This document shows, one piece after another, positions 7,869 through 15,551 of a DNA stretch of 18,904 bases (position 1 is the stretch's first letter; each line of letters begins with the position of its first letter). The DNA comes from Acidobacteriota bacterium (GTDB taxonomy: Bacteria; Acidobacteriota; Vicinamibacteria; Vicinamibacterales; UBA2999): positions 1 through 18,904 of the forward strand of contig JADZBZ010000260.1 in assembly GCA_020851835.1 (NCBI GenBank), given 5' to 3'. The notes beneath the pieces are model-generated. The model ran no database searches and was not told the origin of the DNA. It worked only from the letters and a program-made list of their open reading frames with translations. A program made the translations under genes and the position numbers.

Positions 7869-9167
7869 TCACGGATACAACCGGTAGAGCATGCGCGGGT
7901 AGGGAATGGTCTCCCGCACGTGCTCGAGGCCGCACAGCCAGCTGACGCACCGTTCCACGCCCATGCCGAAGCCTCCGTGCGGCACCGAGCCGTACCGGCG
8001 GAGGTCGAGGTACCACTCGAAGGCCTCCATCGGCAGACCATGCTCCTTGATGCGCGCGACCAGCAGGTCGTAGTCGTCCACGCGCTGGCCGCCGCCGATG
8101 ATCTCGCCGTAGCCTTCCGGCGCGAGCACGTCCACGCACAACGCGCGGTCCGGCTGGTTCGGGTCGGGCTTCATATAAAATGCCTTTACCGCCGCCGGGT
8201 AATGGGTGACACACACGGGCCGGTCGTACCGCTCGGAGAGGACGGTTTCGTCGGTGCCTCCCAGATCGCCGCCCACCTGGAAGGGGAGACCTCTCTCCAG
8301 GAGAATCTTCGCCGCCTCGTCGTAGTGGAGGCGCGGAAAGGGCGACTGGACCGATGCCAGCGTCGACGTGTCGCGCTCGAGGACCTTCAGCTCCTTCTCG
8401 CGCCGGTCGAGCACACGGCCCACCACCGAACACACGAGCCGCTCGGCCAGTCCGATGACGTCGTCCAGGTCGGCGTACGCCATCTCGGGTTCGACCATCC
8501 AGAACTCGGTCAGGTGCCGCCGCGTCTTGCTCTTCTCGGCCCGAAACGTGGGGCCGAAGCAGTAGACCTTGCCGAGCGCCATGGCGTTGGCCTCGTTGTA
8601 GAGCTGTCCGCTCTGCGTCAGGTAGGCCGTGTTGTCGTCGAAGTACTGCACCGGGAACAGCGTCGTGGTGCCTTCGCACGCCGCCGGCGTGAAGATGGGC
8701 GTGTCGGCGAGCGTGAACCCCTCGCCGTTGAGGAAATCGCGAATGGCGTTGATCACCTCGTGACGGACCCGGAGAATCGCGGTCTGGCGTTCCGCCCGGA
8801 TCCACAGGTGCCGCCGGTCCATCAGGTAATCGACGCCGTGCTCCTTGGGCGTGATGGGGAAGTCGTGCGCGGCCGCGACCACCTCGAGGCCGCTGGCCAC
8901 CAGCTCGTAGCCACCCCGTGCGCGCTGGTCGGCGCGCACCTGCCCGGTGACGATGATGGCGCTTTCCTGACCCAGGTGATCTGCACGCGTGAAGGTTTCG
9001 TCGCCCACGTCGTTGCGGCCCATCACCACCTGCAGGAAGCCCGTGCCGTCCCGGACCAACAGGAAGTGGATCTTGCCGCTCGACCGCCGGTTGGCCAGCC
9101 ACCCCTTGATCGTGACCGTCTCGCCGACGTGCTCGCCAATGTGATCGATATACACGTGATTCGCCAT
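7869..9167 (-). CDS. asnS: Asparaginyl-tRNA synthetase
   Basis: Class IIb aminoacyl-tRNA synthetase of 432 residues that charges tRNA-Asn with asparagine. The N-terminal OB-fold anticodon-binding domain (1 to about 105) contains VTIKGWLANRRSSGKIHFLLVRD. The catalytic core shows motif 2 as FRAEKSKTRRHLTEFWMVEPE (residues 208-228; Arg209) and motif 3 as GMGVERCVSW (401-410; Arg406). The motif 2 loop and the ending LCGLEHVRETIPYPRMLYRLYP are typical of AsnRS rather than AspRS. The ATG at 9167 has GGAGG 11 nt upstream. It lies 28 bp after the isomerase-like gene and 61 bp before rimO, so it is probably part of a longer transcript, although a terminator or promoter in the 61-bp gap cannot be excluded. 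Confidence 0.97.
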   Translation of the reverse strand: MANHVYIDHIGEHVGETVTIKGWLANRRSSGKIHFLLVRDGTGFLQVVMGRNDVGDETFTRADHLGQESAIIVTGQVRADQRARGGYELVASGLEVVAAAHDFPITPKEHGVDYLMDRRHLWIRAERQTAILRVRHEVINAIRDFLNGEGFTLADTPIFTPAACEGTTTLFPVQYFDDNTAYLTQSGQLYNEANAMALGKVYCFGPTFRAEKSKTRRHLTEFWMVEPEMAYADLDDVIGLAERLVCSVVGRVLDRREKELKVLERDTSTLASVQSPFPRLHYDEAAKILLERGLPFQVGGDLGGTDETVLSERYDRPVCVTHYPAAVKAFYMKPDPNQPDRALCVDVLAPEGYGEIIGGGQRVDDYDLLVARIKEHGLPMEAFEWYLDLRRYGSVPHGGFGMGVERCVSWLCGLEHVRETIPYPRMLYRLYP

Positions 9168-9195
9168 GGGTGGTCGCGCCTCCGCTCGGTCGTCT

Positions 9196-10038
9196 CTAGG
9201 GGTCCATCCTGAGGAGCCGTTCGAACGACTCCCGCGCGCGCGCGGCCTCCCTCAGTACCGCTGGCGGATCGGTCGCGGGCGCCAACTCGAACATCCAGGC
9301 GCCGTCGTAGCCGACCTTCTGGAACGCCATCAGCACGCCGTTCCAATCGATGCGCCCCTGGCCGGGCACCAGGTGATCGTCCCGCCGGCCACCGTTGTCG
9401 TGAAGGTGCGTCGTCAGGATGTGGCCCGAACAGGTCTCTACGGCCTCCATCACGTCGCCGGCCAGGTTCGCGTGGCCGACGTCCAGGCAGATGCCCGCGT
9501 GGTCGAGTTCCAGGTCGTCCTCGAGCCAGCGCACGAGCCGCTCGGCGCTGGAGAGCGCGTTCGGAATGAGCTCGAGGGCGAGGGCCACGCCCACGCCCGC
9601 CGCGGCGTCGCCGATTTCCTCGAGGCTCCGCGCGACGGCCGCACGGCTGTTCGAGCCCGCTGCCTCGGACGGTACGCCCAGATGCACGACGAGGAGCCCG
9701 AACGGCAGCATCGAGGCCACGCCCAGAGCCGTGACCGCCTCGGCCACAGCCCTCTGCCGCCGCGCCTCGTCGACATCCGCAATCGACAGCGTGTCACCCC
9801 ACTGGCCGTGCTGGTAGCTGGTGGTCGTCGGGGCATGCACCGAATGCAGCGCCAGCCGCGTGTCGTCGAGCCATTCGGCCAGCGACACCACCGCGGCGGG
9901 ATCGTGGTAGTCGAAGTGCGTGCGCGTGGCGTACACCTCGACGGCGTCGAATCCATGCGCCGCCACCTCGACCAGGTGCTCCCGTCCGAGGGGCTGCCCG
10001 TGGAACAGATGGGTGGAGATGCCGAAGCGCGGGGTCAA
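9196..10038 (-). CDS. Sugar phosphate isomerase/epimerase-like TIM-barrel protein
   Basis: A 280-residue protein of the xylose isomerase-like TIM-barrel family (AP endonuclease 2 fold), which includes sugar isomerases, epimerases and endonuclease IV. Likely metal or catalytic residues are visible in the expected order: Glu34 (VEVY), His68 (SVHAP), His119 (VVHLG), Glu156 (ALELIPN), Asp186 and His189 (CLDVGHAN), His211/His213 (THLHDNGG) and Glu251 (MFELAP). The substrate cannot be read from sequence. The start is a TTG at 10038; an in-frame stop lies two codons upstream, so no longer form is possible, and the ribosome site is weak. It sits 9 bp after the AmgK-like kinase, which hints at a sugar-related role, but this is inference only. 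Confidence 0.82.
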   Translation of the reverse strand: MTPRFGISTHLFHGQPLGREHLVEVAAHGFDAVEVYATRTHFDYHDPAAVVSLAEWLDDTRLALHSVHAPTTTSYQHGQWGDTLSIADVDEARRQRAVAEAVTALGVASMLPFGLLVVHLGVPSEAAGSNSRAAVARSLEEIGDAAAGVGVALALELIPNALSSAERLVRWLEDDLELDHAGICLDVGHANLAGDVMEAVETCSGHILTTHLHDNGGRRDDHLVPGQGRIDWNGVLMAFQKVGYDGAWMFELAPATDPPAVLREAARARESFERLLRMDP

Positions 10039-10047
10039 AGCTCAAGT

Positions 10048-11055
10048 CTAGCGTAGCTCGGGCACGGCGTCGGCCAGCAGGTCCTGCAGCCGCCCGAATC
10101 GCGCGTAGCGCCCGAGGTTGGCCTTCACGTAGCTGAGTGTGCGCGGGATGTACTGGATGTACACGGTGTTGCCGCGTGCGGTCGTCTGGTAGCCGAAGGT
10201 GCCAAGGGCCTTCAGGTTGCGCTGGAGCGTCATCAAGTCGAAACGCCGGCGGAACTCCGCCGCCTCGACATGGCCGGCTCCTGGCTGGCTGCGCGTGAGG
10301 GCCAGAAAATAGGCCAGCAGCTCGTCCACCTGTGATGGCGTCAGGTCCACGTACGAGTCGCGCAGAAGCGAGGCGAGATCGTAGGTCTCCGGCCCCATCC
10401 GTGCGTCCTGGAAATCGATGATGTACAGCGACCCGTCGTGCAGCATCAGGTTGCGGCTATGAAAGTCGCGGTGGCAGAGCACGCGAGGCTCGCTCGCCAA
10501 CTCGTCGACGATCCCCGCCCACTCGCGCCGAAACCCGTCGCGGGCAGCCGGCGAGAGATTCGCGCCGCGATACGCCATGACGTAGTGTTTGACGAAGAAC
10601 TCGAGTTCCCAGCCGAGCTTCTCCACATCGAACGCCACCCGGTAAGGCGGGTAGGCGTCCGACGCCAGCTCGGCTCCGCGCTGCTGCAGCGTGGCGATGA
10701 ACCCCACCGCCTGCCGGTACAGCGCGGCGTGCTCGGCCCGCGAGGCGGCACCCAGGTGCGCCTGGAGCGTCACGTCGCCCAGATCCTCGAGGCCCAGTAC
10801 CCCGAGCTGGTTCGAGTGGTGAAGGATGGCCGGCACCGGCAGCGGGACCTCCGCCAGCAGCCGGGCCACGGCGACAAAGGCCATCACGTCGACGTCGATC
10901 GGCCCGGCGTGCAAGGCGAGGACGACGGGCGGGCCGTCCTTGAACAGCACCCTGAAGTACTTGCGGTCCGACGCATCGCCGGTGAGCGGGACCACCTGCT
11001 GCACGCGGGCGATTAGTCCGTGCTGCTCGAGGTAGCGTGTCAGACGGTCGTCCAC
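10048..11055 (-). CDS. AmgK-like anomeric sugar kinase (MurNAc/GlcNAc-type phosphotransferase)
   Basis: An aminoglycoside-phosphotransferase-fold protein of 335 residues that matches the AmgK family pattern: LTGDASDRKYFRV near the N-terminus (24-36), GLEDLGDVTL (88-97), ELEFFVKHYV (150-159), the Brenner-type catalytic motif CHRDFHSRN (His195, Asp197, Asn202), IDFQDARMGPETYDLASLLRD with metal-binding Asp214, and late RNLKALGTFGY and IPRTLSYVKANL. In Pseudomonas, AmgK phosphorylates MurNAc at C1 and MurU then makes UDP-MurNAc. Here the next gene upstream, 13 bp away, is a MurU-like nucleotidyltransferase, supporting a paired role. The GTG start at 11055 has no clear ribosome site. Other sugar kinase specificities within this fold remain possible. 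Confidence 0.8.
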   Translation of the reverse strand: MDDRLTRYLEQHGLIARVQQVVPLTGDASDRKYFRVLFKDGPPVVLALHAGPIDVDVMAFVAVARLLAEVPLPVPAILHHSNQLGVLGLEDLGDVTLQAHLGAASRAEHAALYRQAVGFIATLQQRGAELASDAYPPYRVAFDVEKLGWELEFFVKHYVMAYRGANLSPAARDGFRREWAGIVDELASEPRVLCHRDFHSRNLMLHDGSLYIIDFQDARMGPETYDLASLLRDSYVDLTPSQVDELLAYFLALTRSQPGAGHVEAAEFRRRFDLMTLQRNLKALGTFGYQTTARGNTVYIQYIPRTLSYVKANLGRYARFGRLQDLLADAVPELR

Positions 11056-11068
11056 GGGCGGCGACGTC

Positions 11069-12004
11069 TCAGAAGGGAACCGCCGCGCCGCGTGTCAACA
11101 CGGTCCGATCGTAGCTGACTCCCGCCGGAACCGCCACCCCGTCGGCAACGACGCATCGCGTGAGGCGCGCCCCTTCTCCCACGGTCACCCCGTCCCAGAG
11201 GACGGACGTATCGACCCGCGCTGACGCGGCCACCGTACACGCGCGGCCGCGGTCCAGCGGACGGCCCTCCCGGGCGGCGACACGACACACCGTGTCGTAA
11301 TAATCGCGCGGCGTGCCGATGTCGAAGAAGTCCCCGGAGGCAGGGAACACGCGCACCGACCCGGGCTGCGCCGACCACAGGGCAGGATAGATCTGCTGAA
11401 TCGATTCGGACGGGTGCATGGGGTCGACCGCCGCTAGCGCCGCTGCGTTCACGGCCTGGACGCCGATGAAGTGCCAGGGGTGCCGGCCCGCAGGCAGATC
11501 GGCGTCCGGTGTCCCGCGGATGGCCACACCCGACACCCGCCCTTCCGCGTCGGCCAGCAGCGCGTTGTAGCGGGCCAGGTCGGCCGGCGCACTGGCCAAG
11601 GTGGCCGACGCCTCGGCCGCGACGTGTGCCGCCGCCAGCTCACCAAGCGGCACGTCGGCCAGCGTATCCGCATTGACGACGAAGAACCGGTCCGCGGCCA
11701 GCAATGGCAGGGCCCGTGCCGGCCCACCGCCGGAGCCAAGCGGCGCCGGTTCCCAGGAGTAGCGCACGTCCACGCCCAGGTGCGCGCCGTCGCCGACGAT
11801 GCGCGTGATGGTCTCGGCCCGGTGGTGCAGGTTGACCACGACCCGGGTCACGCCCGCAGCCGCCAACTGCTCGAGGATTCGGACGATGAGCGGCCGCCCG
11901 GCGACGGGCAGGGCCGCCTTCGCCCGCACGTCCGACAGCGGCCGTAGTCTGGTGCCGTACCCTGCGGCCAGAACCAGAGCCGGCCAGCGTCCGATGGAGT
12001 TCAT
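11069..12004 (-). CDS. MurU-like sugar-1-phosphate nucleotidyltransferase with C-terminal beta-helix-like segment
   Basis: A 311-residue nucleotidyltransferase. The NTP-binding signature is LVLAAGYGTRLRPLS (10-24) with KAALPVAGRPL (29-39), followed by a GSGGGPARAL loop (90-99) and the metal-binding Asp113 in VVNADTLADV. Proteins of this type join a sugar-1-phosphate to UTP or GTP. The GSGGG region resembles MurU (MurNAc-1-P uridylyltransferase), and the adjacent kinase is AmgK-like, so UDP-MurNAc recycling is the favoured role. However, MurU of Pseudomonas is only about 220 residues, whereas this protein has about 60 extra C-terminal residues with hexapeptide-like repeats (VAASARVDTSVLWDGVTVG), as in mannose- or glucose-1-P transferases. 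The ATG overlaps the CYTH stop as ATGA, indicating coupling. Confidence 0.8.
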   Translation of the reverse strand: MNSIGRWPALVLAAGYGTRLRPLSDVRAKAALPVAGRPLIVRILEQLAAAGVTRVVVNLHHRAETITRIVGDGAHLGVDVRYSWEPAPLGSGGGPARALPLLAADRFFVVNADTLADVPLGELAAAHVAAEASATLASAPADLARYNALLADAEGRVSGVAIRGTPDADLPAGRHPWHFIGVQAVNAAALAAVDPMHPSESIQQIYPALWSAQPGSVRVFPASGDFFDIGTPRDYYDTVCRVAAREGRPLDRGRACTVAASARVDTSVLWDGVTVGEGARLTRCVVADGVAVPAGVSYDRTVLTRGAAVPF

Positions 12005-12555
12005 GAATCGGGCGGGTCCGCAAAGACCATGTCGGCGCCGCCCTGCGGATCGCGGTAGGCCAGGAAGAGCGTGCGATAGGAGTCGGTGATGTAGTCGGCG
12101 GGCGAGAACCCCAGCAGCCGTGCGGTGTCGTGGATGGGCGTCTCGCTGCCTTCGAGCTCCACGAAGACGCCCACCGGCGTTTCATCGATGGCGATGACCA
12201 GATCGCCCGACGCGAACTCCTCGCGGTATTTCTCATAGCGGAAGCGGATGCGGAGTCCCAGCGCTTCGAGGATGGTCAGCAGCACCGTGCCATCGCCGAC
12301 CGGAGTTTCCAGTTCCTCACGCAACTTCATCGGCCCCGCCTGCGGCGGTCCCTTGTAGGTGAGCAGGCTCTTGCCCGGTTCGCTGCGGATGCGCAGCGCC
12401 GAGCGCCGGTGGCCGAGCGCGTCATCGGCCGTGTCGAGCAAGGCGTCTTCCTGGAGACGGCGCCCGCGCAGCGGCGTGGCCCCCAGAGCGGTCACCCGCG
12501 CGCGCGCGTCGTCGGCGGAGTCGAAGCGCAGTTTAATCTCTCGTTCGAGGGCCAT
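12001..12555 (-). CDS. CYTH domain protein (class IV adenylate cyclase / triphosphatase-like)
   Basis: A 184-residue CYTH (triphosphate tunnel metalloenzyme) protein. The signature ExExK is seen at Glu4, Glu6 and Lys8 (LEREIKLRF), with further tunnel-type strands ALRIRSEPGKSLLTYKGP, KLREELETPV, RYEKYREEF and VFVELEGSE. Family members hydrolyse inorganic or organic triphosphates (thiamine triphosphate, tripolyphosphate), and a few are adenylate cyclases; the substrate cannot be assigned here. The ATG at 12555 gives the family N-terminus; a TTG at 12564 would sit within the preceding hairpin. No good ribosome site is seen, and the hairpin ends 7 nt before the ATG. It is translationally coupled to the nucleotidyltransferase. 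Confidence 0.87.
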   Translation of the reverse strand: MALEREIKLRFDSADDARARVTALGATPLRGRRLQEDALLDTADDALGHRRSALRIRSEPGKSLLTYKGPPQAGPMKLREELETPVGDGTVLLTILEALGLRIRFRYEKYREEFASGDLVIAIDETPVGVFVELEGSETPIHDTARLLGFSPADYITDSYRTLFLAYRDPQGGADMVFADPPDS

Positions 12556-12562
12556 ACAGAGC

Positions 12563-12588
12563 AAGGGCGGGTCACTGGACCCGCCCTT
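12563..12588 (-). terminator. Perfect 11-bp hairpin between the HtrA-like gene and the CYTH gene
   Basis: AAGGGCGGGTC, loop ACTG (as read on the plus strand), GACCCGCCCTT form a perfect 11-bp GC-rich stem. On the minus strand it is followed by GCTCTGT and then the ATG of the CYTH gene, so the U-tract is poor. It may act as a terminator or attenuator after the HtrA-like gene, or as an mRNA-end stabiliser. The 63-bp gap holds nothing else I can identify. Confidence 0.6.
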
Positions 12589-12618
12589 CAGACTACCCCA
12601 CCCTTGGCTCGGTGCAGG

Positions 12619-14154
12619 CTAGCGCTTCCGCACGGTGACGAAGGTTTCCTGTCCGTTGCGGAGGATCAGGAAGAAGGCGGTGGAACCGTCCGGCACCTGG
12701 CTGAGGAGACGACCCGCCTCGGCCGGGGCGGTCACCGTCTGGCGATTCACCTGGAGAATGACGTCACCGCGCAGCAGGCCCGCCCGAAATGCCGGGCTGC
12801 CCTGCTCCACTCCGGTAATTAGCACGCCCGAGGCATCGGCCGGCACCTGCAGCCGACGTGCGATGTCCGCCGTCAGCGGGCCCATCGTGAGACCGAAGCC
12901 GGTGGACGCCTGCTCCTCGGGTTCCTCTCTGGGGCCGCCGCGCGCGGTGCGCGCTGTCTCTGATTCGAGGTTGAGCTCGTCGATCGTGAGATTCAGTACG
13001 CGCTCCTTCTTGTCGCGCAGCACCTTGACGGGCACCGTGGTGCCAGGCTTGGTGCCGACCACGAAGGACACGAGGTCGTCACGGTTGCGCACGCCCTTAC
13101 CGTTGAACTCGACAATAACGTCACCGGGCTCGAGGCCGGCCTTCTGGGCCGGACCATCGGGGCTCACGACTGCGACCAGGGCACCCCGGCGCTCCTTGAG
13201 GCCGAACTCCGAGAGCGCATCGGCCGGCACGGGCAGGACCTGCACGCCGATTACGCCGCGCGTCACTTTACCCTGCCGCAGTTGCGGCAGCAGCTCGCGC
13301 ACCATGTTGATGGGAATCGCGAACCCGATGCCGATGTTGCCCTGCTGCCGGGCGTCGGTGTAGATAGCCGTGTTGATGCCCACCACCTCTCCGCGCACGT
13401 TGAGCAGGGGACCGCCGGAGTTGCCGGGGTTGATGGCCGCATCGGTCTGCAGCACATCCTGGGAGCGGCCGTCGGTCATGGGGAAGGGCCGTTCCGTCGC
13501 GCTGATGACGCCAACGCTGACGGTGTGCGCCAGCCCGAACGGGTTGCCGATGGCCATGACCCAGTCACCCGGTTCCATCTGCGCCGAGTCGCCGAACTTG
13601 ACCTCGGTGAGCGGCGTTCTCGGGGTGTCGACCAGCTTGATGAGGGCGCTGTCGCTCAGCGGATCGTGGCCGATGATTTTGGCCTCGTAATAGATGTCCG
13701 AATCCTCGCCGTAGAGCGACACTTCGATCTTCGTCGCGTTGTCGACGACGTGATTGTTGGTGAGGATGAACCCGTCCTTGCTGATGACGAAGCCGGTGCC
13801 GGCGGCCTGTGCTTCCTGCTCGCGCGGAGGCTGATTCTGACCGCGGCCGCCGCCGCCGAAGAAGCGCTCGAGCAGGTCATCCCCGCCGCCGAAGAACTCG
13901 GTCATCTCCTGGGCGCGCTGCTTCGATGTGGACCTGATGTTGACCACGGCCGGAGAGACGGCCTTGGCGATGGTCCGGAAGGTTCCGGCATCGACCGGCC
14001 CGCTCAGCGGTGCGCTGTTCATCGGCGGGGCCGCCATTGTCTGCGCCGACGACGCCGGCGACAGATCGAGGCGGGAGGCGACGACCAGGCCAACGGCCGC
14101 AGAGGCCACCGCCAGGAGCAGCGCGTAGAACAGCGTGGTTTTGCGACTCGACAT
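12619..14154 (-). CDS. HtrA/DegP-type trypsin-like serine protease with two PDZ domains
   Basis: A periplasmic or membrane-anchored quality-control protease of 511 residues. It has an N-terminal hydrophobic segment (about 7-27, signal anchor or signal peptide), a protease domain with the catalytic triad His135 (LTNNHVVD), Asp168 (DPLSDSALI) and Ser246 (INPGNSGGPL), and two PDZ domains (about 293-385 and 415-511). A glycine-rich loop (FFGGGGRGQNQPP, about 98-110) and a TMAAPPMNSAP linker precede the core, as in DegP/DegQ/MucD. All triad residues are present, so activity is expected. The ATG at 14154 has a strong GGAGG six nt upstream. It lies 13 bp after the M24 peptidase stop, so the two are probably cotranscribed. 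DegP, DegQ and MucD cannot be told apart here. Confidence 0.95.
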   Translation of the reverse strand: MSSRKTTLFYALLLAVASAAVGLVVASRLDLSPASSAQTMAAPPMNSAPLSGPVDAGTFRTIAKAVSPAVVNIRSTSKQRAQEMTEFFGGGDDLLERFFGGGGRGQNQPPREQEAQAAGTGFVISKDGFILTNNHVVDNATKIEVSLYGEDSDIYYEAKIIGHDPLSDSALIKLVDTPRTPLTEVKFGDSAQMEPGDWVMAIGNPFGLAHTVSVGVISATERPFPMTDGRSQDVLQTDAAINPGNSGGPLLNVRGEVVGINTAIYTDARQQGNIGIGFAIPINMVRELLPQLRQGKVTRGVIGVQVLPVPADALSEFGLKERRGALVAVVSPDGPAQKAGLEPGDVIVEFNGKGVRNRDDLVSFVVGTKPGTTVPVKVLRDKKERVLNLTIDELNLESETARTARGGPREEPEEQASTGFGLTMGPLTADIARRLQVPADASGVLITGVEQGSPAFRAGLLRGDVILQVNRQTVTAPAEAGRLLSQVPDGSTAFFLILRNGQETFVTVRKR

Positions 14155-14167
14155 TGAATTCCTCCAC

Positions 14168-15352
14168 CTACACTAACGGAATGATACTTGTCTGGCGCGG
14201 CCCGGTCACGTTGGGGCCGGCGGCGCCCCATACGACGTTGATTTCCGTCCGCACGCCGAACTCCTCGAAATACACGCCCGGCTCGACCGTGAAACCGCTG
14301 CCGGCCATGAGCCGGCGCTCGTCGTGTGTCTCGAAATCGTCGAGGTGTGCACCGTTGCCGTGAACCTGTTCGCCCAGGCTGTGGCCGGTGCGGTGCAGGA
14401 TCGCATCGCCGAACCCCGCCTGTTCGATGACCTGGCGCGCCACGCGGTCCAGTTCGAAACCGCGAACCGGCCGCCCTGCGCGGGCCGCGTCCTGCACGGT
14501 GCTCACCGCGGCGTCACGGGCCGCGACGATCGCCGCAAACGGCCGCGCCATGCGGTCGGGGATGGCGGTCCCCGTGAATCCGACCCAGGTGATGTCCGCA
14601 AACACCGCGCCGGCGCGATTGCACTTGCCCCACAGATCGATGAGCACGAGCTCGTCCCGCCCGATTGCGCGATGGCGGGCCGCGGTGGGGAGGTAGTGCG
14701 GATTGCCCGCATTCTCCTGGGCCGAGACATTGGGCGCCGATTCCGAGACCAGGCCCTCGTCGGCAAACCAGCCCACCATGAGCCGCTGGATGTCGAACTC
14801 CGTGGTCGGCACGCCGTCCCGGACGCGCAAGGCCACGGTCTCGAAGGCGCGATCTTTGATGCGATGCAGCTTCTCGGCGGCCTCCAGGTGGGTTGCGATC
14901 GCCGCCTCATCCCAGAGACCGTCGAAGCGCTGCACCAGGTCGCCGCTGGTCACCACCTCGGCCCCGGCCTCGCGCACCATTTCCACGGTCCCGGCGTCCA
15001 CGCGCGATACGTACGGGATGGCGTTTAACGGCGAATACTCCATGGCCACGCGCGGCAGGCCGCTGATGAGGCTCTTCAAGCCGGATTCGAGTTGCAGCCG
15101 GCCCGCGTACACGGCCTTCGGTCCCGGGAGGTGATCGAGGTTGTGCCGCTCGATGGCGTGCACGAGGCCGCGCGGCTCGCCCGTGGCGGGGATCAGGTAG
15201 AACCAGCGGCGCGTGGCGAGATGGCCGGTCGTGCCCGACAGCCCCGCGACGCGGCCCGCAATGGGATTCTGGCCCTGGAAGTCGTAGAGCAGCCAGCCGT
15301 CGAGGCCTTCGGTCTTCAGCGCACGCTGCACGGCATTCACGTCTACGGCCAT
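14168..15352 (-). CDS. M24-family metallopeptidase (Xaa-Pro aminopeptidase-like)
   Basis: A 394-residue protein with the pita-bread fold of M24 peptidases, which cleave N-terminal residues, often X-Pro, using two metal ions. All five metal ligands can be placed: Asp239 (VLIDLWGK), Asp253 (FADITWVG), His324 (RTGHSLGEQVHG), Glu357 (FTVEPGVYF) and Glu370 (RTEINVV). The N-terminal domain (1 to about 150; LDGWLLYDFQGQNPIA) is the creatinase-like non-catalytic part. The reading frame is open far upstream to 15709, but the ATG at 15352 gives the family start and lies just after a candidate promoter; the upstream Arg/Pro-rich translation is non-coding in look. No signal peptide is seen, so it is cytoplasmic. 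The HtrA-like protease follows 13 bp downstream, making a two-protease unit. Confidence 0.92.
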   Translation of the reverse strand: MAVDVNAVQRALKTEGLDGWLLYDFQGQNPIAGRVAGLSGTTGHLATRRWFYLIPATGEPRGLVHAIERHNLDHLPGPKAVYAGRLQLESGLKSLISGLPRVAMEYSPLNAIPYVSRVDAGTVEMVREAGAEVVTSGDLVQRFDGLWDEAAIATHLEAAEKLHRIKDRAFETVALRVRDGVPTTEFDIQRLMVGWFADEGLVSESAPNVSAQENAGNPHYLPTAARHRAIGRDELVLIDLWGKCNRAGAVFADITWVGFTGTAIPDRMARPFAAIVAARDAAVSTVQDAARAGRPVRGFELDRVARQVIEQAGFGDAILHRTGHSLGEQVHGNGAHLDDFETHDERRLMAGSGFTVEPGVYFEEFGVRTEINVVWGAAGPNVTGPRQTSIIPLV

Positions 15353-15361
15353 GGTCTTCGG

Positions 15362-15367
15362 AGTATA
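15362..15367 (-). promoter_or_regulatory. Candidate -10 element for the M24 peptidase gene
   Basis: TATACT (5 of 6 to TATAAT) on the minus strand ends 9 nt before the ATG at 15352. Initiation at the usual distance would give an almost leaderless mRNA. No convincing -35 is seen at 16-18 bp, so the assignment is tentative. Confidence 0.4.
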
Positions 15368-15481
15368 GCCCTCCCCTTCAGGTTTGACGCCCGACGCGGC
15401 GTCAGAGTCTTGCCGTGCTCGACGACGCTGCCCGGGCCGGGCCGAAGCGCGACGCCAGGTCCCGGCATTCTGCGGAGCAGC

Positions 15482-15495
15482 ACTGCCTGGGCAGT
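15482..15495. promoter_or_regulatory. 14-bp palindrome in the divergent intergenic region
   Basis: ACTGCC, TG, GGCAGT form a palindrome with 6-bp arms, about 45 bp upstream of the TATAAT of the VWA-like gene and about 115 bp upstream of the M24 -10. This is a plausible dimeric-regulator operator in the 199-bp divergent region 15353-15551, whose remainder shows only a weaker GACGCC/GGCGTC repeat near 15387. Binding is not shown. Confidence 0.35.
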
Positions 15496-15540
15496 ACAGA
15501 CCGCTGTCCGGTGCCGGCCATCCCGGTCGGATCACCGTCC

Positions 15541-15546
15541 TATAAT
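15541..15546 (+). promoter_or_regulatory. Candidate -10 element (TATAAT) for the VWA-like gene
   Basis: A perfect TATAAT stands 5 nt before the ATG at 15552. A start of transcription at the usual distance falls on or next to that ATG, so the mRNA would be leaderless, or the ATG at 15579 would be used. No clear TTGACA-like box lies 16-18 bp upstream. Confidence 0.5.
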
Positions 15547-15551
15547 GGGCC

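Noticed and set aside
7828..9102. A 424-codon minus-strand frame overlapping asnS in another frame
   Set aside because: AsnRS motifs in the other frame are unambiguous; this one is a Gly/Arg-rich shadow.
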